A DNA stretch of 44,834 bases from Bordetella parapertussis (GCA_943331855.1 CALQNE010000002.1:1-44834), one strand, 5' to 3'. Shown: positions 9,224-18,471, counted from the stretch's first letter. Made by a program: numbers and translations. Notes: generated from the sequence alone by a model not told the origin.

Positions 9224-10399
9224 TCACTTTGGCGATGTGGGTGTTGGAGTCGCTACGCGAACTTTAAGCCCGCTGCGTAATAGATCACTGGGGCTTGTAA
9301 CAATACGCTCACCCTCAGCGCAACCCGAGACAATTTCAACAGTCTTACCAAAATCACGACCAAGTCGTACTTCACGTATCGAGATGACATCATCGGGGCC
9401 CACGACTGCAATACGAGTACCATCAGCCCCCATCATCACCGAAGCGCCAGGTACTACGATGGGCGGCTTTTGAACATTAAGGTTAAATCTGACGGTCGTG
9501 TACATGCCGGCGAGTAAAGTTTTGTCAGGATTCGGCACCTGAACCTCAACTAGCATAGTCCGCGATGCCGGATCCAATGCTTGTGCGTTACGCGTGATCT
9601 TGCCTTTAAATACACGGTCAGGATATTCGCGCAATAAAACATCGGCCTCAGCGCCATCATGAATCATCGGTAAATAGTTCTGTGGAACCGCAACGTAAAC
9701 ACGAACAGGGTCAATCCGATAAATTCGATAGAGCCAGCTACTTGGATCATGGCTCCCCGCTACGATGAGAGAACCCGTGGTCGCCTTGGCGAGATTACGC
9801 GCACCAATCGTACCTGCGTAAGGGGCAAAAATCTTTTTAAAGCCAGTCATTTCTAACAGTCGACCAACCTCAGCCTCGGCAGCAGCCGTATCGTTTATTC
9901 GCGCGGTTAACTCTGCAAAATAGTTGTCAACCTCTTGTTGCGATACCGCAGCATCTTTTAGCAGTCCCTTGTAGCGCGTGTGCGTGATACGGGCGATATC
10001 GAGTTTGGCCTTCGCTTGTAGCACTCTTGCCTGCGCCTGATTCAGTTGCTGATCAAGTTCAGGTGCATCGATTTCAGCCAGTAACTGGCCCGCCTGGACC
10101 ACGCTACCAATATCTACTAGCCAACTTTTAACGTAGCCATCCACGCGCGCGTACAGAGGTGAATCTTCATAGGCCTTTACATCACCAGGCAAGCTGAGTG
10201 ATATGGTTTTTGGGCCAGGCTGAGCAGTAAACGTGACCACCAGCGGAAGAGACGATCCGCCAGCAGGGGCCGCCTTCGTTGGTGCTTTAAACAGTAGTCC
10301 AGCGGCAAGCGTTAGCCCGATACCCACTGACAGGATGAACCAAAGGTATCTTTTATTTTTATTCAGACCACGCCGCACGTCGTTCATCACTTGGCCCAT
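9224..10399 (-). CDS. RND efflux periplasmic adaptor (membrane fusion protein)
   Basis: This HlyD/AcrA-type adaptor links the inner-membrane RND pump to the outer-membrane channel. It has one N-terminal membrane anchor after a basic segment, a lipoyl half-motif (VDGYVKSWLVDIGSVVQAGQLLAEI), a coiled-coil hairpin rich in Gln and Ala, and a C-terminal beta-barrel with ARNLAKATTGSLI and LLAGMYTTVRF segments. The start is uncertain: ATG at 10399 is used here, but TTG at 10420 has a weak GAGAT upstream and ATG at 10387 is also possible. Its operon partner is the NodT channel. The gap to the divergent pump gene is only about 130 bases, so one regulator could serve both directions. Confidence 0.92.
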   Translation of the reverse strand: MGQVMNDVRRGLNKNKRYLWFILSVGIGLTLAAGLLFKAPTKAAPAGGSSLPLVVTFTAQPGPKTISLSLPGDVKAYEDSPLYARVDGYVKSWLVDIGSVVQAGQLLAEIDAPELDQQLNQAQARVLQAKAKLDIARITHTRYKGLLKDAAVSQQEVDNYFAELTARINDTAAAEAEVGRLLEMTGFKKIFAPYAGTIGARNLAKATTGSLIVAGSHDPSSWLYRIYRIDPVRVYVAVPQNYLPMIHDGAEADVLLREYPDRVFKGKITRNAQALDPASRTMLVEVQVPNPDKTLLAGMYTTVRFNLNVQKPPIVVPGASVMMGADGTRIAVVGPDDVISIREVRLGRDFGKTVEIVSGCAEGERIVTSPSDLLRSGLKVRVATPTPTSPK

Positions 10400-10433
10400 T
10401 GATTGCGTGAATCGAAACAACCGTTATCTCGAT

Positions 10434-10462
10434 TTGCCAACACCCAGCAAGCGTAATATTAT
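10434..10462 (+). promoter_or_regulatory. Candidate sigma-70 promoter for the RND pump gene
   Basis: TTGCCA and TATTAT are separated by exactly 17 bases in the gap between the divergent adaptor and pump genes. The predicted transcript start is about 64 bases before the pump ATG. Pattern evidence only. Confidence 0.5.
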
Positions 10463-10533
10463 CAGAGGTCGATGCGAAACATAGACATTATGTTTTAGGG
10501 AAACGCCGTCGAACCCTGAATTGGACTTCGCTC

Positions 10534-13500
10534 ATGTGGATTGTCAAACTTGCACTGCGTAGGCCATATACCTTTGTAGTCGTTTCGCTACTTTTAATTC
10601 TCTTGGGTATCGGCGCCAGCATTAAGATGCCTCGGGATATCTTCCCGGCAATTAATGAACCGATCGTCACCATCATTTGGCAATATCCTGGTTTCCCGCC
10701 TGACGATATGGCCAACCAGATTGCACAATGGAGCGAATTTCTCACCACGCAATTTGTCGCAGATATTAAGCAAATCGAATCGCGCAGCATTTTTGGCTTT
10801 AGTGTGATTCGACTGTATTTTCAGCCTCATGTCGAGGTCTCCCGTGCGACGGCGCAGGTCACTGCGGTATCACAAACCATCCTAAAACGAATGCCGCTAG
10901 GTACGACTCCGCCTTTTATTTTGGTGTACGACCCCTCAAGTGTCCCAGTCATGCTGGTAGCTCTAGACAGCAAAGAAATGAGCGAGGCAGAACTCTTTGA
11001 TTTCGGTATGTTTACCGTGCGGCAGGCATTAGCGCCCGTTGCTGGCGCCCAACTACCACTGCCCTACGGCGGCACACCACGGATCATCACGATCGATCTC
11101 GACCCGCTTCGCATGCAGGCGCTTGGCATTACGCCAAACGACGTGAATCGCGCCTTGAACTCGCAAAATTTAATTCTACCTACCGGTTCGGTGATGATTG
11201 ACAAAACCGAATACATGTTAAAGATCAACAGTAGCCCTGCCACGATGGAGTTACTGAATAAAGTTCCGATCAAAAGTGTAAACGGCAAGCTCGTTTATGT
11301 CGAAGATATCGGACACGCTAGAGACGGCAATATGCCGCAAACCAACTTGATTCGCTACGACGGACGTAAATCAGCGTTGGTGTCTGTTGGAAAACTAGGT
11401 TCAGTATCCACACTTGATGTTATTGAACAATCAAAAATGAGGCTGGATAACATTCCAACACCTTCTGATCTGAAGTTTTCTATCCTGTTCGATCAATCTC
11501 CCTTTGTCACCAACGCAATTACAGGCGTCGTGATTGAGGGCCTCACTGCCGCGGGACTGACCTCTTTACTTATTTTGTTATTTTTAGGCAGTTGGCGCAG
11601 CATGGTCGTTGTTGTGGTATCGATTCCGGTGTGCGTTTTTACGTCAATTTTTATTCTTTACAGTTTTGGGCACACCTTAAATCTCATGACGCTTGGCGGG
11701 TTGGCGCTGTCGGTAGGTATTTTGGTGGATGATGCCACGGTCACGCTTGAAAATATTCATCGGCATCTTGAGATGAGAAAAAATCTGATTCAAGCAATAT
11801 TAGATGGCGCCCGTGAAATTTCTATTCCTGCATTTGTTTCAACGCTGTGTATTTGCATTGTCTTTTTACCGATCGGCTTGTTGACTGGCCCTCCAAAGCA
11901 TCTCTTCGTTCCGATGGCGCTGGCAGTCGTGTTCGCGATTGTGACGTCTTACATCATGTCACGAACTCTCGTACCTGTTTTAACGCATTATTTGATGCGT
12001 AACACGGTTCACCATGAGCTAGCATCCAACGCGACCACAGAGATTAAAACAAATATTTTTACGCGTATTTCTATCGCCTTTGAAGCTGGTTTTTTACTTG
12101 CTAGTCAGCGTTATATGGCTGCGCTCAAGTGGTCGCTTTTTAATCCAAGAAAGGTTCTGACACTTTTTGGTGTCGCGATCTTAATTGCTTGTGCGAGCGT
12201 TCCGTTCGTAGGAAGAGATTTTTTTCCGACAATAGATGCAAACGAATTGCGTTTACATGTCTCTGCGCCCACGGGCACGCGCATCGAAGAGACTGCGGTT
12301 TATTTCAGTCAGGTCCAAGAGGTGATTCGTGAACTAGCAGGCTCAGACATTGCCGTTGTTTTGGATAATATCGGGATCCCACCAGCGAATAATATCGCCA
12401 TGAGCGACAACATCACTGTCAGCTCAGCTGATGGAGAAATTTTGATTGCACTCGCCCCTGATAGTAAACGCAGCGCCCAAGAATATATGCGCTTACTAAG
12501 GACCCTACTGCCTGAAAAATTTCCCTTGCTCTCTTTTTACTTTCAGCCGGGCGATATGATGAATCAGATCCTGAATTTAGGGTTGCCCACGCCAATTGAT
12601 GTCAGCGTATCGGGCTTAGCAAACGAGAAGGTTTTGTTCGGATTTGCAAAAAAAATAGAAGAGCAGATGCTCAAAATACCGGGCGCTGTAGACGTACATA
12701 TTCAACAACGTAGAGACCAGCCTGTTTTACAGATTGACGTTGATCGAGAACGGGCCGCTCAGATGGATTTCACTCAGCGCGATGTTGCCGAAAACGTATT
12801 AATCCAAGCCAGTTCAAGCTTTATGGTCACGCCGAACTTTTGGACCGATCCAAAATCTGGACATACCTACAACATTGTGGTGCAAACTCCACTCAACAAG
12901 CTACAAACCATCGATGATTTGGTAAACACCCCCTTGCCCTCTCAGGGCTCGTCTCAAACTCAGTACCTGGGTAACGTGGCAAACGTTGTACGCGGGCAAA
13001 CTGCGGCACAAGTCTCACACACAAATGTGCTCAATACCTTCAATATCAGGGCCAATGTACAAGGACGCGATACAGGCTCGGTCTCTGCAGAAATCAAAGC
13101 CATCATCAAAGAGATGTCAAAAGAGCTACCCAAAGGTGTATCGATTGAACTGGGTGGGCAGGCACGTACGATGGACATAGCCTTTTCTCAACTCGGTATC
13201 GGGCTACTCGGTGCCGTCCTACTCGTTTATTTAGTCTTGGTGATTAATTTTCAGTCGTGGACCGATCCCCTCATCATTTTGATGGCGTTACCCGGCGCCT
13301 TCTGCGGCGTTGTGATGATGCTAATGCTCACCTCGACAACCTTCAATGTGCCTTCACTAATGGGCTCTATCATGACGGTCGGGGTGGCGACCGCAAACAG
13401 TATCTTGATGATCTCGTTTGCGAACGAAATCTTGAGACAAGGCAAAAGTTCGATTGAAGCTGCGCTAGAAGCCGGGCAAGCGCGTTTGCGCCCTGTAGTC

Positions 13501-13716
13501 ATGACGGCCCTTGCAATGGTTGTTGGCATGATCCCAATGGCTTTGGGCCTCAGCGAAGGCGGCGAACAAAATGCCCCACTTGGGCGCGCTGTGATCGGAG
13601 GCATGTTGCTCGCGAGCATCGCGACTTTAATTTTGGTGCCGATCATCTTTAGCCTGATGCGTAAAAACTGGACGCCCGCGGCACCAGAACTGGGCGACCA
13701 TTTGCTTGCGAATTAA
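10534..13716 (+). CDS. RND efflux pump, inner-membrane permease
   Basis: This 1060-residue proton-driven pump has the AcrB-like topology: one N-terminal helix, a large periplasmic loop (about 35-330), a bundle of helices, a second periplasmic loop (about 560-860), and final helices. The proton-relay pair Asp399-Asp400 lies in GILVDDATVTLENIHR within the fourth helix. Length and motifs fit the HAE1 (hydrophobe/amphiphile) branch rather than the metal branch. The ribosome binding site is poor. It is transcribed away from its adaptor and channel genes, unlike the usual co-directional operon, so balanced expression needs a shared divergent control region. Substrate unknown. Confidence 0.93.
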   Translation: MWIVKLALRRPYTFVVVSLLLILLGIGASIKMPRDIFPAINEPIVTIIWQYPGFPPDDMANQIAQWSEFLTTQFVADIKQIESRSIFGFSVIRLYFQPHVEVSRATAQVTAVSQTILKRMPLGTTPPFILVYDPSSVPVMLVALDSKEMSEAELFDFGMFTVRQALAPVAGAQLPLPYGGTPRIITIDLDPLRMQALGITPNDVNRALNSQNLILPTGSVMIDKTEYMLKINSSPATMELLNKVPIKSVNGKLVYVEDIGHARDGNMPQTNLIRYDGRKSALVSVGKLGSVSTLDVIEQSKMRLDNIPTPSDLKFSILFDQSPFVTNAITGVVIEGLTAAGLTSLLILLFLGSWRSMVVVVVSIPVCVFTSIFILYSFGHTLNLMTLGGLALSVGILVDDATVTLENIHRHLEMRKNLIQAILDGAREISIPAFVSTLCICIVFLPIGLLTGPPKHLFVPMALAVVFAIVTSYIMSRTLVPVLTHYLMRNTVHHELASNATTEIKTNIFTRISIAFEAGFLLASQRYMAALKWSLFNPRKVLTLFGVAILIACASVPFVGRDFFPTIDANELRLHVSAPTGTRIEETAVYFSQVQEVIRELAGSDIAVVLDNIGIPPANNIAMSDNITVSSADGEILIALAPDSKRSAQEYMRLLRTLLPEKFPLLSFYFQPGDMMNQILNLGLPTPIDVSVSGLANEKVLFGFAKKIEEQMLKIPGAVDVHIQQRRDQPVLQIDVDRERAAQMDFTQRDVAENVLIQASSSFMVTPNFWTDPKSGHTYNIVVQTPLNKLQTIDDLVNTPLPSQGSSQTQYLGNVANVVRGQTAAQVSHTNVLNTFNIRANVQGRDTGSVSAEIKAIIKEMSKELPKGVSIELGGQARTMDIAFSQLGIGLLGAVLLVYLVLVINFQSWTDPLIILMALPGAFCGVVMMLMLTSTTFNVPSLMGSIMTVGVATANSILMISFANEILRQGKSSIEAALEAGQARLRPVVMTALAMVVGMIPMALGLSEGGEQNAPLGRAVIGGMLLASIATLILVPIIFSLMRKNWTPAAPELGDHLLAN

Positions 13717-13894
13717 CGGTGCGTGGGTGTACTGGATAACCCTTGTAGACGTTATAAGTATTCGCGATCACACGACAAGGTTCGAAAAACTAGGGTTTCT
13801 CCTGCTAACAGAAGACGCTTGAAGCAATTACGCTAGCGACGCGACTCGCTGCATTTGCTGAAACACCCCTTTAGCGAAAACTTTGGAGGCTGAT

Positions 13895-14329
13895 ATGTAC
13901 AAAAATATTTTGCTTGCCTATGATGGTTCAGATCTTGATCAAAAAGCACTCATTGAATGTAAAGACTTAACGAATTGGCCATCTGCGCAAATAACCTTGC
14001 TGACGGTTAGCCCAAATTTCTATACATCAATTGGTATGGAGGGCGCCTTTGTTGGTGATGAAAGCGTGCACGACCAACAGGTACAAACTGAAATTTTGAA
14101 TACAGGCATTCGGTCGCTTAAAGCCGCTGGGTATAACGCCCAAGGCGTTGCGTTGACTGGAGACCCCGCTGTACAGATCGCTGACTACGCAAAACAAAAT
14201 AATTGTGACCTGATCATCGTTGGTCACAAACACAAAGCAAACTGGGCCGCCCGTTGGTGGGGCTCCTTTAAGTCTAAAGCCTTGATCGAAATAGCGCCTT
14301 GCAGCGTACTCGTCGTCATTTTGAAATAA
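13895..14329 (+). CDS. Universal stress protein, UspA family
   Basis: This 144-residue cytosolic protein has a single Usp domain of the ATP-binding type. ILLAYDGSD near the N terminus provides the nucleotide-binding Asp10. The C-terminal loop starts at Gly110 (IIVGHKHK), continues to Gly123-Ser124, and ends APCSVLVV; this matches the G-2x-G-9x-G(S/T) motif only in part, because the middle Gly is replaced. ATP binding is therefore possible but not assured. ATG with GGAGG six bases upstream fixes the start; an in-frame TTG earlier falls inside that site. The gene is monocistronic, with 178 bases of noncoding DNA after the RND pump gene where nothing else is apparent. Confidence 0.9.
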   Translation: MYKNILLAYDGSDLDQKALIECKDLTNWPSAQITLLTVSPNFYTSIGMEGAFVGDESVHDQQVQTEILNTGIRSLKAAGYNAQGVALTGDPAVQIADYAKQNNCDLIIVGHKHKANWAARWWGSFKSKALIEIAPCSVLVVILK

Positions 14330-14398
14330 TCAGAGACAACGGGTTAGTATATCGAATCACTACGGCTCAGTTTTCTCTGAAAATTCAAATAATCAAAT

Positions 14399-14420
14399 CG
14401 GTATTGGTGTACCAATACCG
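14399..14420. promoter_or_regulatory. Palindromic operator of FadR/GntR type
   Basis: A perfect inverted repeat with 9-bp arms (CGGTATTGG, CCAATACCG) and a TGTA centre lies 75 bases before the CoA-transferase start. Its core TTGGTnnACCAA is the pattern commonly bound by FadR-subfamily GntR repressors that respond to acids or CoA esters. No GntR gene is in the window, so the regulator would be encoded elsewhere. Confidence 0.6.
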
Positions 14421-14494
14421 TCAACAATTTTCTAAACCAAGATCACCTGTTCATTAAACGGCAGTGAAAAATCTGCCTAAAACGCGTCACTTCT

Positions 14495-15715
14495 ATGAAA
14501 ACAACACAAGATACAAAAGCTTTACCGCTTGCCGGGCTCAAGGTCCTTGACTTAACACGGGCCTTGGCAGGCCCCTTCAGCGCAATGATTCTGGCTGATC
14601 TAGGCGCTGACGTCATCAAAATTGAACCAACGCCAAACGGCGAGATGGTACGAGGCTGGGGTCCGTTTCAAGACGGCATCAGCGTCTATTACCTAAGCAT
14701 TCATCGAAACAAACGCAGTTTGGCAGTCGATTTTAGGCAGCCCAAGGGGCTTGAGCTGATTCGCACCATGGCCAAACAGGCTGACATCATTATCGAGAAC
14801 TTCAAACCTGGTGTGATGGCGGATATGAAAATGGATTATCAGGCACTTTCTGCGCTGAATCCCCGCTTGATCTATGCTTCGATCACAGGATTTGGCAACA
14901 CAGGCCCGTACGGCAGCTGGCCCGGAATGGATCAAATCGCTCAAGGCATGTCGGGTCTCATGAGCCTGACTGGCCAGGCAGCGACGGGCCCCACGCGCGT
15001 AGGGATCCCAATTGGCGATGTGGTGGGTGGTATGTGGGCCACCATGGGTATCCAAGCTGCCATCATTCAGCGGCAGGCAACCGGCCGTGGTCAACTCGTT
15101 GAAACCTCGCTACTTGCCGGCCTGATCGGATTACTGACCGTGCAGGGACAGCGTCAATTGAGCCTGGGCGACACCCCGGGTGTTGCAGGTAACGACCATC
15201 CCGTCATCTGCCCCTATGGCATGTTTGAGGCGAGCGACGGTCCATTTAATATGGCGGCTGCAACCGAGGATATGTGGGTCAAACTTTGTCAGTTACTGGG
15301 CATTGAAGACTGGATCACTCATCCTGACTTCAAAGATAACGCCAATCGCTGCAAGCATCGGGATCAAGTAAGAGAACGTTTGAATCAAAAATTTGCAGCA
15401 CGTAAAAAAATGGAATGGACACTCGACCTCGTCAAACTGAGTATTCCAGCGGGCCCTATTTTGACGCTCGATCAAGTCTTTAAAGACCCACACATTGTCG
15501 AAACAGGGTTGGTTGAAGAAGTGGATCATCCCAAACTTGGAAAACTCAAACTCGTTGGTAATCCGCTAAAAATGGAATCTTTTGGTGGCAGAACGATACG
15601 CTCTGCGCCACCCGAACTGGGCGCGGATTCACGAGAAGTCCTTCAAGAATACGGCCTGTCAGAAGCTGACATCAACACCCTGATTGCAGAAAAGATCATT
15701 CAAAGTACACACTAA
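14495..15715 (+). CDS. CaiB/BaiF family CoA-transferase (class III)
   Basis: Class III CoA-transferases move CoA between carboxylic acids through an aspartyl-CoA thioester. The 406-residue product has the family start LAGLKVLDLTRALAGPF, then DLGADVIKIEP, ENFKPGVM and the conserved ITGFG segment. PGMDQIAQGMSGLMSLTG contains the expected nucleophile, probably Asp146. The C-terminal part has the usual GPILTLDQVFKDPH segment. It is the first gene of an operon with a VOC protein and a crotonase, which points to activation of a carboxylate and degradation as CoA ester. The upstream GntR-type palindrome suggests induction by the substrate. Which acid is used cannot be read from sequence. Confidence 0.92.
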   Translation: MKTTQDTKALPLAGLKVLDLTRALAGPFSAMILADLGADVIKIEPTPNGEMVRGWGPFQDGISVYYLSIHRNKRSLAVDFRQPKGLELIRTMAKQADIIIENFKPGVMADMKMDYQALSALNPRLIYASITGFGNTGPYGSWPGMDQIAQGMSGLMSLTGQAATGPTRVGIPIGDVVGGMWATMGIQAAIIQRQATGRGQLVETSLLAGLIGLLTVQGQRQLSLGDTPGVAGNDHPVICPYGMFEASDGPFNMAAATEDMWVKLCQLLGIEDWITHPDFKDNANRCKHRDQVRERLNQKFAARKKMEWTLDLVKLSIPAGPILTLDQVFKDPHIVETGLVEEVDHPKLGKLKLVGNPLKMESFGGRTIRSAPPELGADSREVLQEYGLSEADINTLIAEKIIQSTH

Positions 15716-15738
15716 AAGCACACCCTAAGGATTGCAGC

Positions 15739-16653
15739 ATGCTTGCCTCACAAATCACCTACATCGCGGTCGCTTCAAACGACCCTGACACGACCTGTTC
15801 GATATACGAAAAATACTTCGAGCTACCTCGCACTAACTTCAATACGCCTGAGGGTAAGGTCTCTTTGTTTAGCATCGGCCAAAGCGCCTTGGCCGTAGTG
15901 CCTCTTGGCCATTCGCTCATTGATGGCGAACTCAAGCCAGGCGTGCATCACATTGCGTTTGGTCTTGACAACCCAGAGGCTGCGCTCACAAACTTTTCTT
16001 TAAAACCTACCCCGACAATGGGTTTAGACGGGCGCCGCAGCTTTGCCATCGATCCCTCACAAACGTGTGGTGTGCGTGTTCGACTCACCGAACCCCTGTC
16101 TCTTCCCACCCACCTGAGTGGTGCCATTGAACGCATTGATCATCTCGGTATCGCAAGTACCGATGTCGCCGAAGACGAACGCGTCTTTGCAAATAAGCTT
16201 GGCTTTGCCGTTGAAAGTCGGCAAACCGACATGGAAGTCAATATTTCGGTTGAAAGTTTTACCTCAGATAAATACGGCGTGGTCTATCACACGCAGCCAC
16301 CACAACCCATCGGCGGCTTACGCGTAACGTTTATTACGATCGGCGATCTTGAGCTTGAGTTTTTGGCAAATTTCGATCCAACCCAAGGGGCACATATCGA
16401 ACACGGCAAATCAGGATCCACTAAACAAGACCAAGGCGCCATCACGCGCTTTGTTCAGTCGCGCGGTCGTGGACTACATCACATCGCAATCAAAGCGCAC
16501 GATATCAATGACACCTTACAAAAGATGTCAAAAGCTGGCCTGCAGATGATTGATCAAATCGGCCGACCAGGTTCACGGCGTGCGTTGATTGGCTTTCCAC
16601 ATCCCAGAGCGACAGGCGGGATTCTGATGCACTTGGTTCAACGCGATGTCTGA
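15739..16653 (+). CDS. Two-domain VOC-superfamily protein (glyoxalase/epimerase-like)
   Basis: Two vicinal-oxygen-chelate modules are visible: residues about 5-118 and 130-302. The second keeps metal-ligand positions DHLGIA (His135), LELEFLA (Glu205 or Glu207) and HHIAI (His247/248). The last ligand, normally Glu in the motif ILIELVQ, is His298 here (ILMHLVQ). The overall plan resembles methylmalonyl-CoA epimerase or dioxygenase-type VOC proteins, but the exact reaction is unclear. The gene lies 23 bases after the CoA-transferase stop and overlaps the crotonase start by eight bases, so the three are one operon and it probably acts on a CoA ester or the free product. Confidence 0.78.
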   Translation: MLASQITYIAVASNDPDTTCSIYEKYFELPRTNFNTPEGKVSLFSIGQSALAVVPLGHSLIDGELKPGVHHIAFGLDNPEAALTNFSLKPTPTMGLDGRRSFAIDPSQTCGVRVRLTEPLSLPTHLSGAIERIDHLGIASTDVAEDERVFANKLGFAVESRQTDMEVNISVESFTSDKYGVVYHTQPPQPIGGLRVTFITIGDLELEFLANFDPTQGAHIEHGKSGSTKQDQGAITRFVQSRGRGLHHIAIKAHDINDTLQKMSKAGLQMIDQIGRPGSRRALIGFPHPRATGGILMHLVQRDV

Positions 16654-17428
16654 CACTTTATTATTAACCGAAAGAAAAAATGATTGCCTGATCATTCGAC
16701 TTAATCGGCCGCATGACGGAAATGCGATCAATCTATCGATGGCGCAAGCACTTGCGGCTTTGATTGAGGATTGCAATAAAGATTTAACCCTGCGTGCAGT
16801 GATCCTAACCGGAAGCGGCGACAAGTTCTTTTGCGCAGGTGGTGACGTTAAAGCCTATGCCAAAATCGACACAGACGTCGATTTAAACGAAGTCTTTGAT
16901 ACGATCCGCGACTTACTTGACTCGCTTGAGCGGCTTCCCTGCCCTGTGATCGCAGCGATCAACGGTTATGCCATCGGAGGCGGCGCTGAGCTTACACTGG
17001 CCTGTGATTTTCGGATTATTGAACAGGGCGCACAGATTGGCTTTCCGCAATCCCGTCTGGGCATACTACCGGGCTGGAATGGGATTTCGCGACTAGTTCC
17101 CTTGATTGGACGTGCAGCGGCTGCAAAACTATTATTCGATGGCAGACGGATCAATGCAGAGCAGGCGCTGACAATTGGTTTAGCAACTGCAGTGGCACCA
17201 ACTGGCCAAAGCCTGCGCGTGGCGCTGGAGTTAGCCGAGACATTCAGTGGCACTGCGCCCCTGTCGATTGCTGCGATTAAAGCAGAGCTCAATGCCGTGA
17301 CGCAGAATCTGGGAGACGTCAGAGCGCACTCTCGCCGTGCGTTTGCTGAACTTTGGTTTACAGCCGACCACAAAGAGGCTGAAAAAGCCTTTGCTGAAAA
17401 ACGTTTACCTAGTTTTAAAGGACTGTAG
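16646..17428 (+). CDS. Enoyl-CoA hydratase/isomerase (crotonase) family protein
   Basis: This 260-residue crotonase-fold enzyme has both oxyanion-hole elements (FFCAGGDVKAY near 61-71 and GYAIGGGAEL near 107-116). Of the two catalytic glutamates of true hydratases, the first is present (Glu115), but the second position is Gln135 in GFPQSRLG. Water addition would therefore be impaired, and an isomerase, hydrolase or decarboxylase reaction is plausible. The start overlaps the VOC gene by eight bases, indicating translational coupling. Together with the CoA-transferase it implies a CoA-ester catabolic route, probably of the same compound that the following Bug receptor binds. Confidence 0.88.
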   Translation: MSDTLLLTERKNDCLIIRLNRPHDGNAINLSMAQALAALIEDCNKDLTLRAVILTGSGDKFFCAGGDVKAYAKIDTDVDLNEVFDTIRDLLDSLERLPCPVIAAINGYAIGGGAELTLACDFRIIEQGAQIGFPQSRLGILPGWNGISRLVPLIGRAAAAKLLFDGRRINAEQALTIGLATAVAPTGQSLRVALELAETFSGTAPLSIAAIKAELNAVTQNLGDVRAHSRRAFAELWFTADHKEAEKAFAEKRLPSFKGL

Positions 17429-17493
17429 TGCGTCAAAGGCTATGACGAACCATGGGTTTGGGCATTTCAAATAATCACCTGGAGACAATCACT

Positions 17494-18471
17494 ATGTTAA
17501 AAAAAATAATCGTCACAACTGCAGCAACGACATTTTTTGGTTTAAGCCCAAGCTCAGCATCTGCTCAAGATTTTCCAAGCAAGGGGCCAATCAAATTAAT
17601 CGTGGGATTTGCGCCAGGCGGTGGCACTGATGCAATCGCTAGAGCGTTGAATGCCAAGCTTTCAGAAATTCTTAAACAAACCGTTGTAGTTGAAAACAAA
17701 CCAGGTGCTGGCGGAACCTTATCCACTGATTACGTTGCAAAGTCAGCGCCCGATGGCTATACGATCAGCTTTACTTTAAACAACCATTCTATTAACCAAG
17801 CACTTTACGCAAACTTACCTTTCAATACAGAAAGAGACTTGCGAGGCGTGGCTTTAATTGGATCGTTAACCCAGCTATTTGCGTCCAATCCAACCGCACC
17901 GGCTAAAACGTTGCAAGAGTTTTTAGCACAGGCTAAAGGAGCAGATGGCCGACTTAAGACCTACGCAAGCGGTGGTGTCGGTTCACCCGGACATTTCGCT
18001 GCAGCATATTTAGAATTTTTAGCAAAAGCCCAACTAACTCACGTACCCTATCGTGGCGCAGGCCCTGCAATTGCTGATGTAGTTGGCAATCACGTGCCTT
18101 ATATTTTATCAACCCTGAGTGGCCTCTTGCCTAACGTCAAGGCCGGAAAACTATACCCAATTGCTGTGACTTCTAAAGAGCGCAGCCCTTTATTGCCAGA
18201 CGTACCCACCATTGCTGAAAGTGGATTCCCAGGCTACGACATGGATACCTGGATTGCAATGTTTGTGCCGCGTCAAACGCCTGATGCGATTGTCAACATC
18301 CTCTATCAGGCCACGATGGAGGCCGTGAAAGCTCCTGACGTGCAAGAGCGCATCAAGTCGCAAGCGGGCATCGTCAGAACCGGCACTCCTGCAGAACTGG
18401 ATGCCTTAGTTAAAACAGAGATTGTTCAATTCACAAAAATTGTGAAAGACAGCAATATCAAGCCTGAATGA
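17494..18471 (+). CDS. Bug/TctC-family periplasmic solute-binding receptor
   Basis: The ATG chosen has GGAG nine bases upstream and gives a normal signal peptide (MLKKII, hydrophobic to about 22, ASA cleavage near 24). An in-frame start at 17452 lacks a site. The 325-residue product has GPIKLIVGF, ligand-loop motif APGGGTD (40-46) and an HVPYRG segment. It follows the crotonase gene by 65 bases on the same strand and may belong to that operon, making it the likely receptor for the acid handled by the CoA-transferase. Its stop overlaps the start of the nuclease gene (ATGA). Ligand unknown. Confidence 0.92.
   Translation: MLKKIIVTTAATTFFGLSPSSASAQDFPSKGPIKLIVGFAPGGGTDAIARALNAKLSEILKQTVVVENKPGAGGTLSTDYVAKSAPDGYTISFTLNNHSINQALYANLPFNTERDLRGVALIGSLTQLFASNPTAPAKTLQEFLAQAKGADGRLKTYASGGVGSPGHFAAAYLEFLAKAQLTHVPYRGAGPAIADVVGNHVPYILSTLSGLLPNVKAGKLYPIAVTSKERSPLLPDVPTIAESGFPGYDMDTWIAMFVPRQTPDAIVNILYQATMEAVKAPDVQERIKSQAGIVRTGTPAELDALVKTEIVQFTKIVKDSNIKPE

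Noticed and set aside
13251..13646. 131-residue minus-strand open frame inside the RND pump gene
   Set aside because: Antisense shadow of conserved pump sequence; no ribosome binding site or domain.
14330..14392. Possible terminator after the universal stress gene (TCAGAG and CTCTGA)
   Set aside because: Only 6-bp arms with a loop of more than 30 bases and no T-run.
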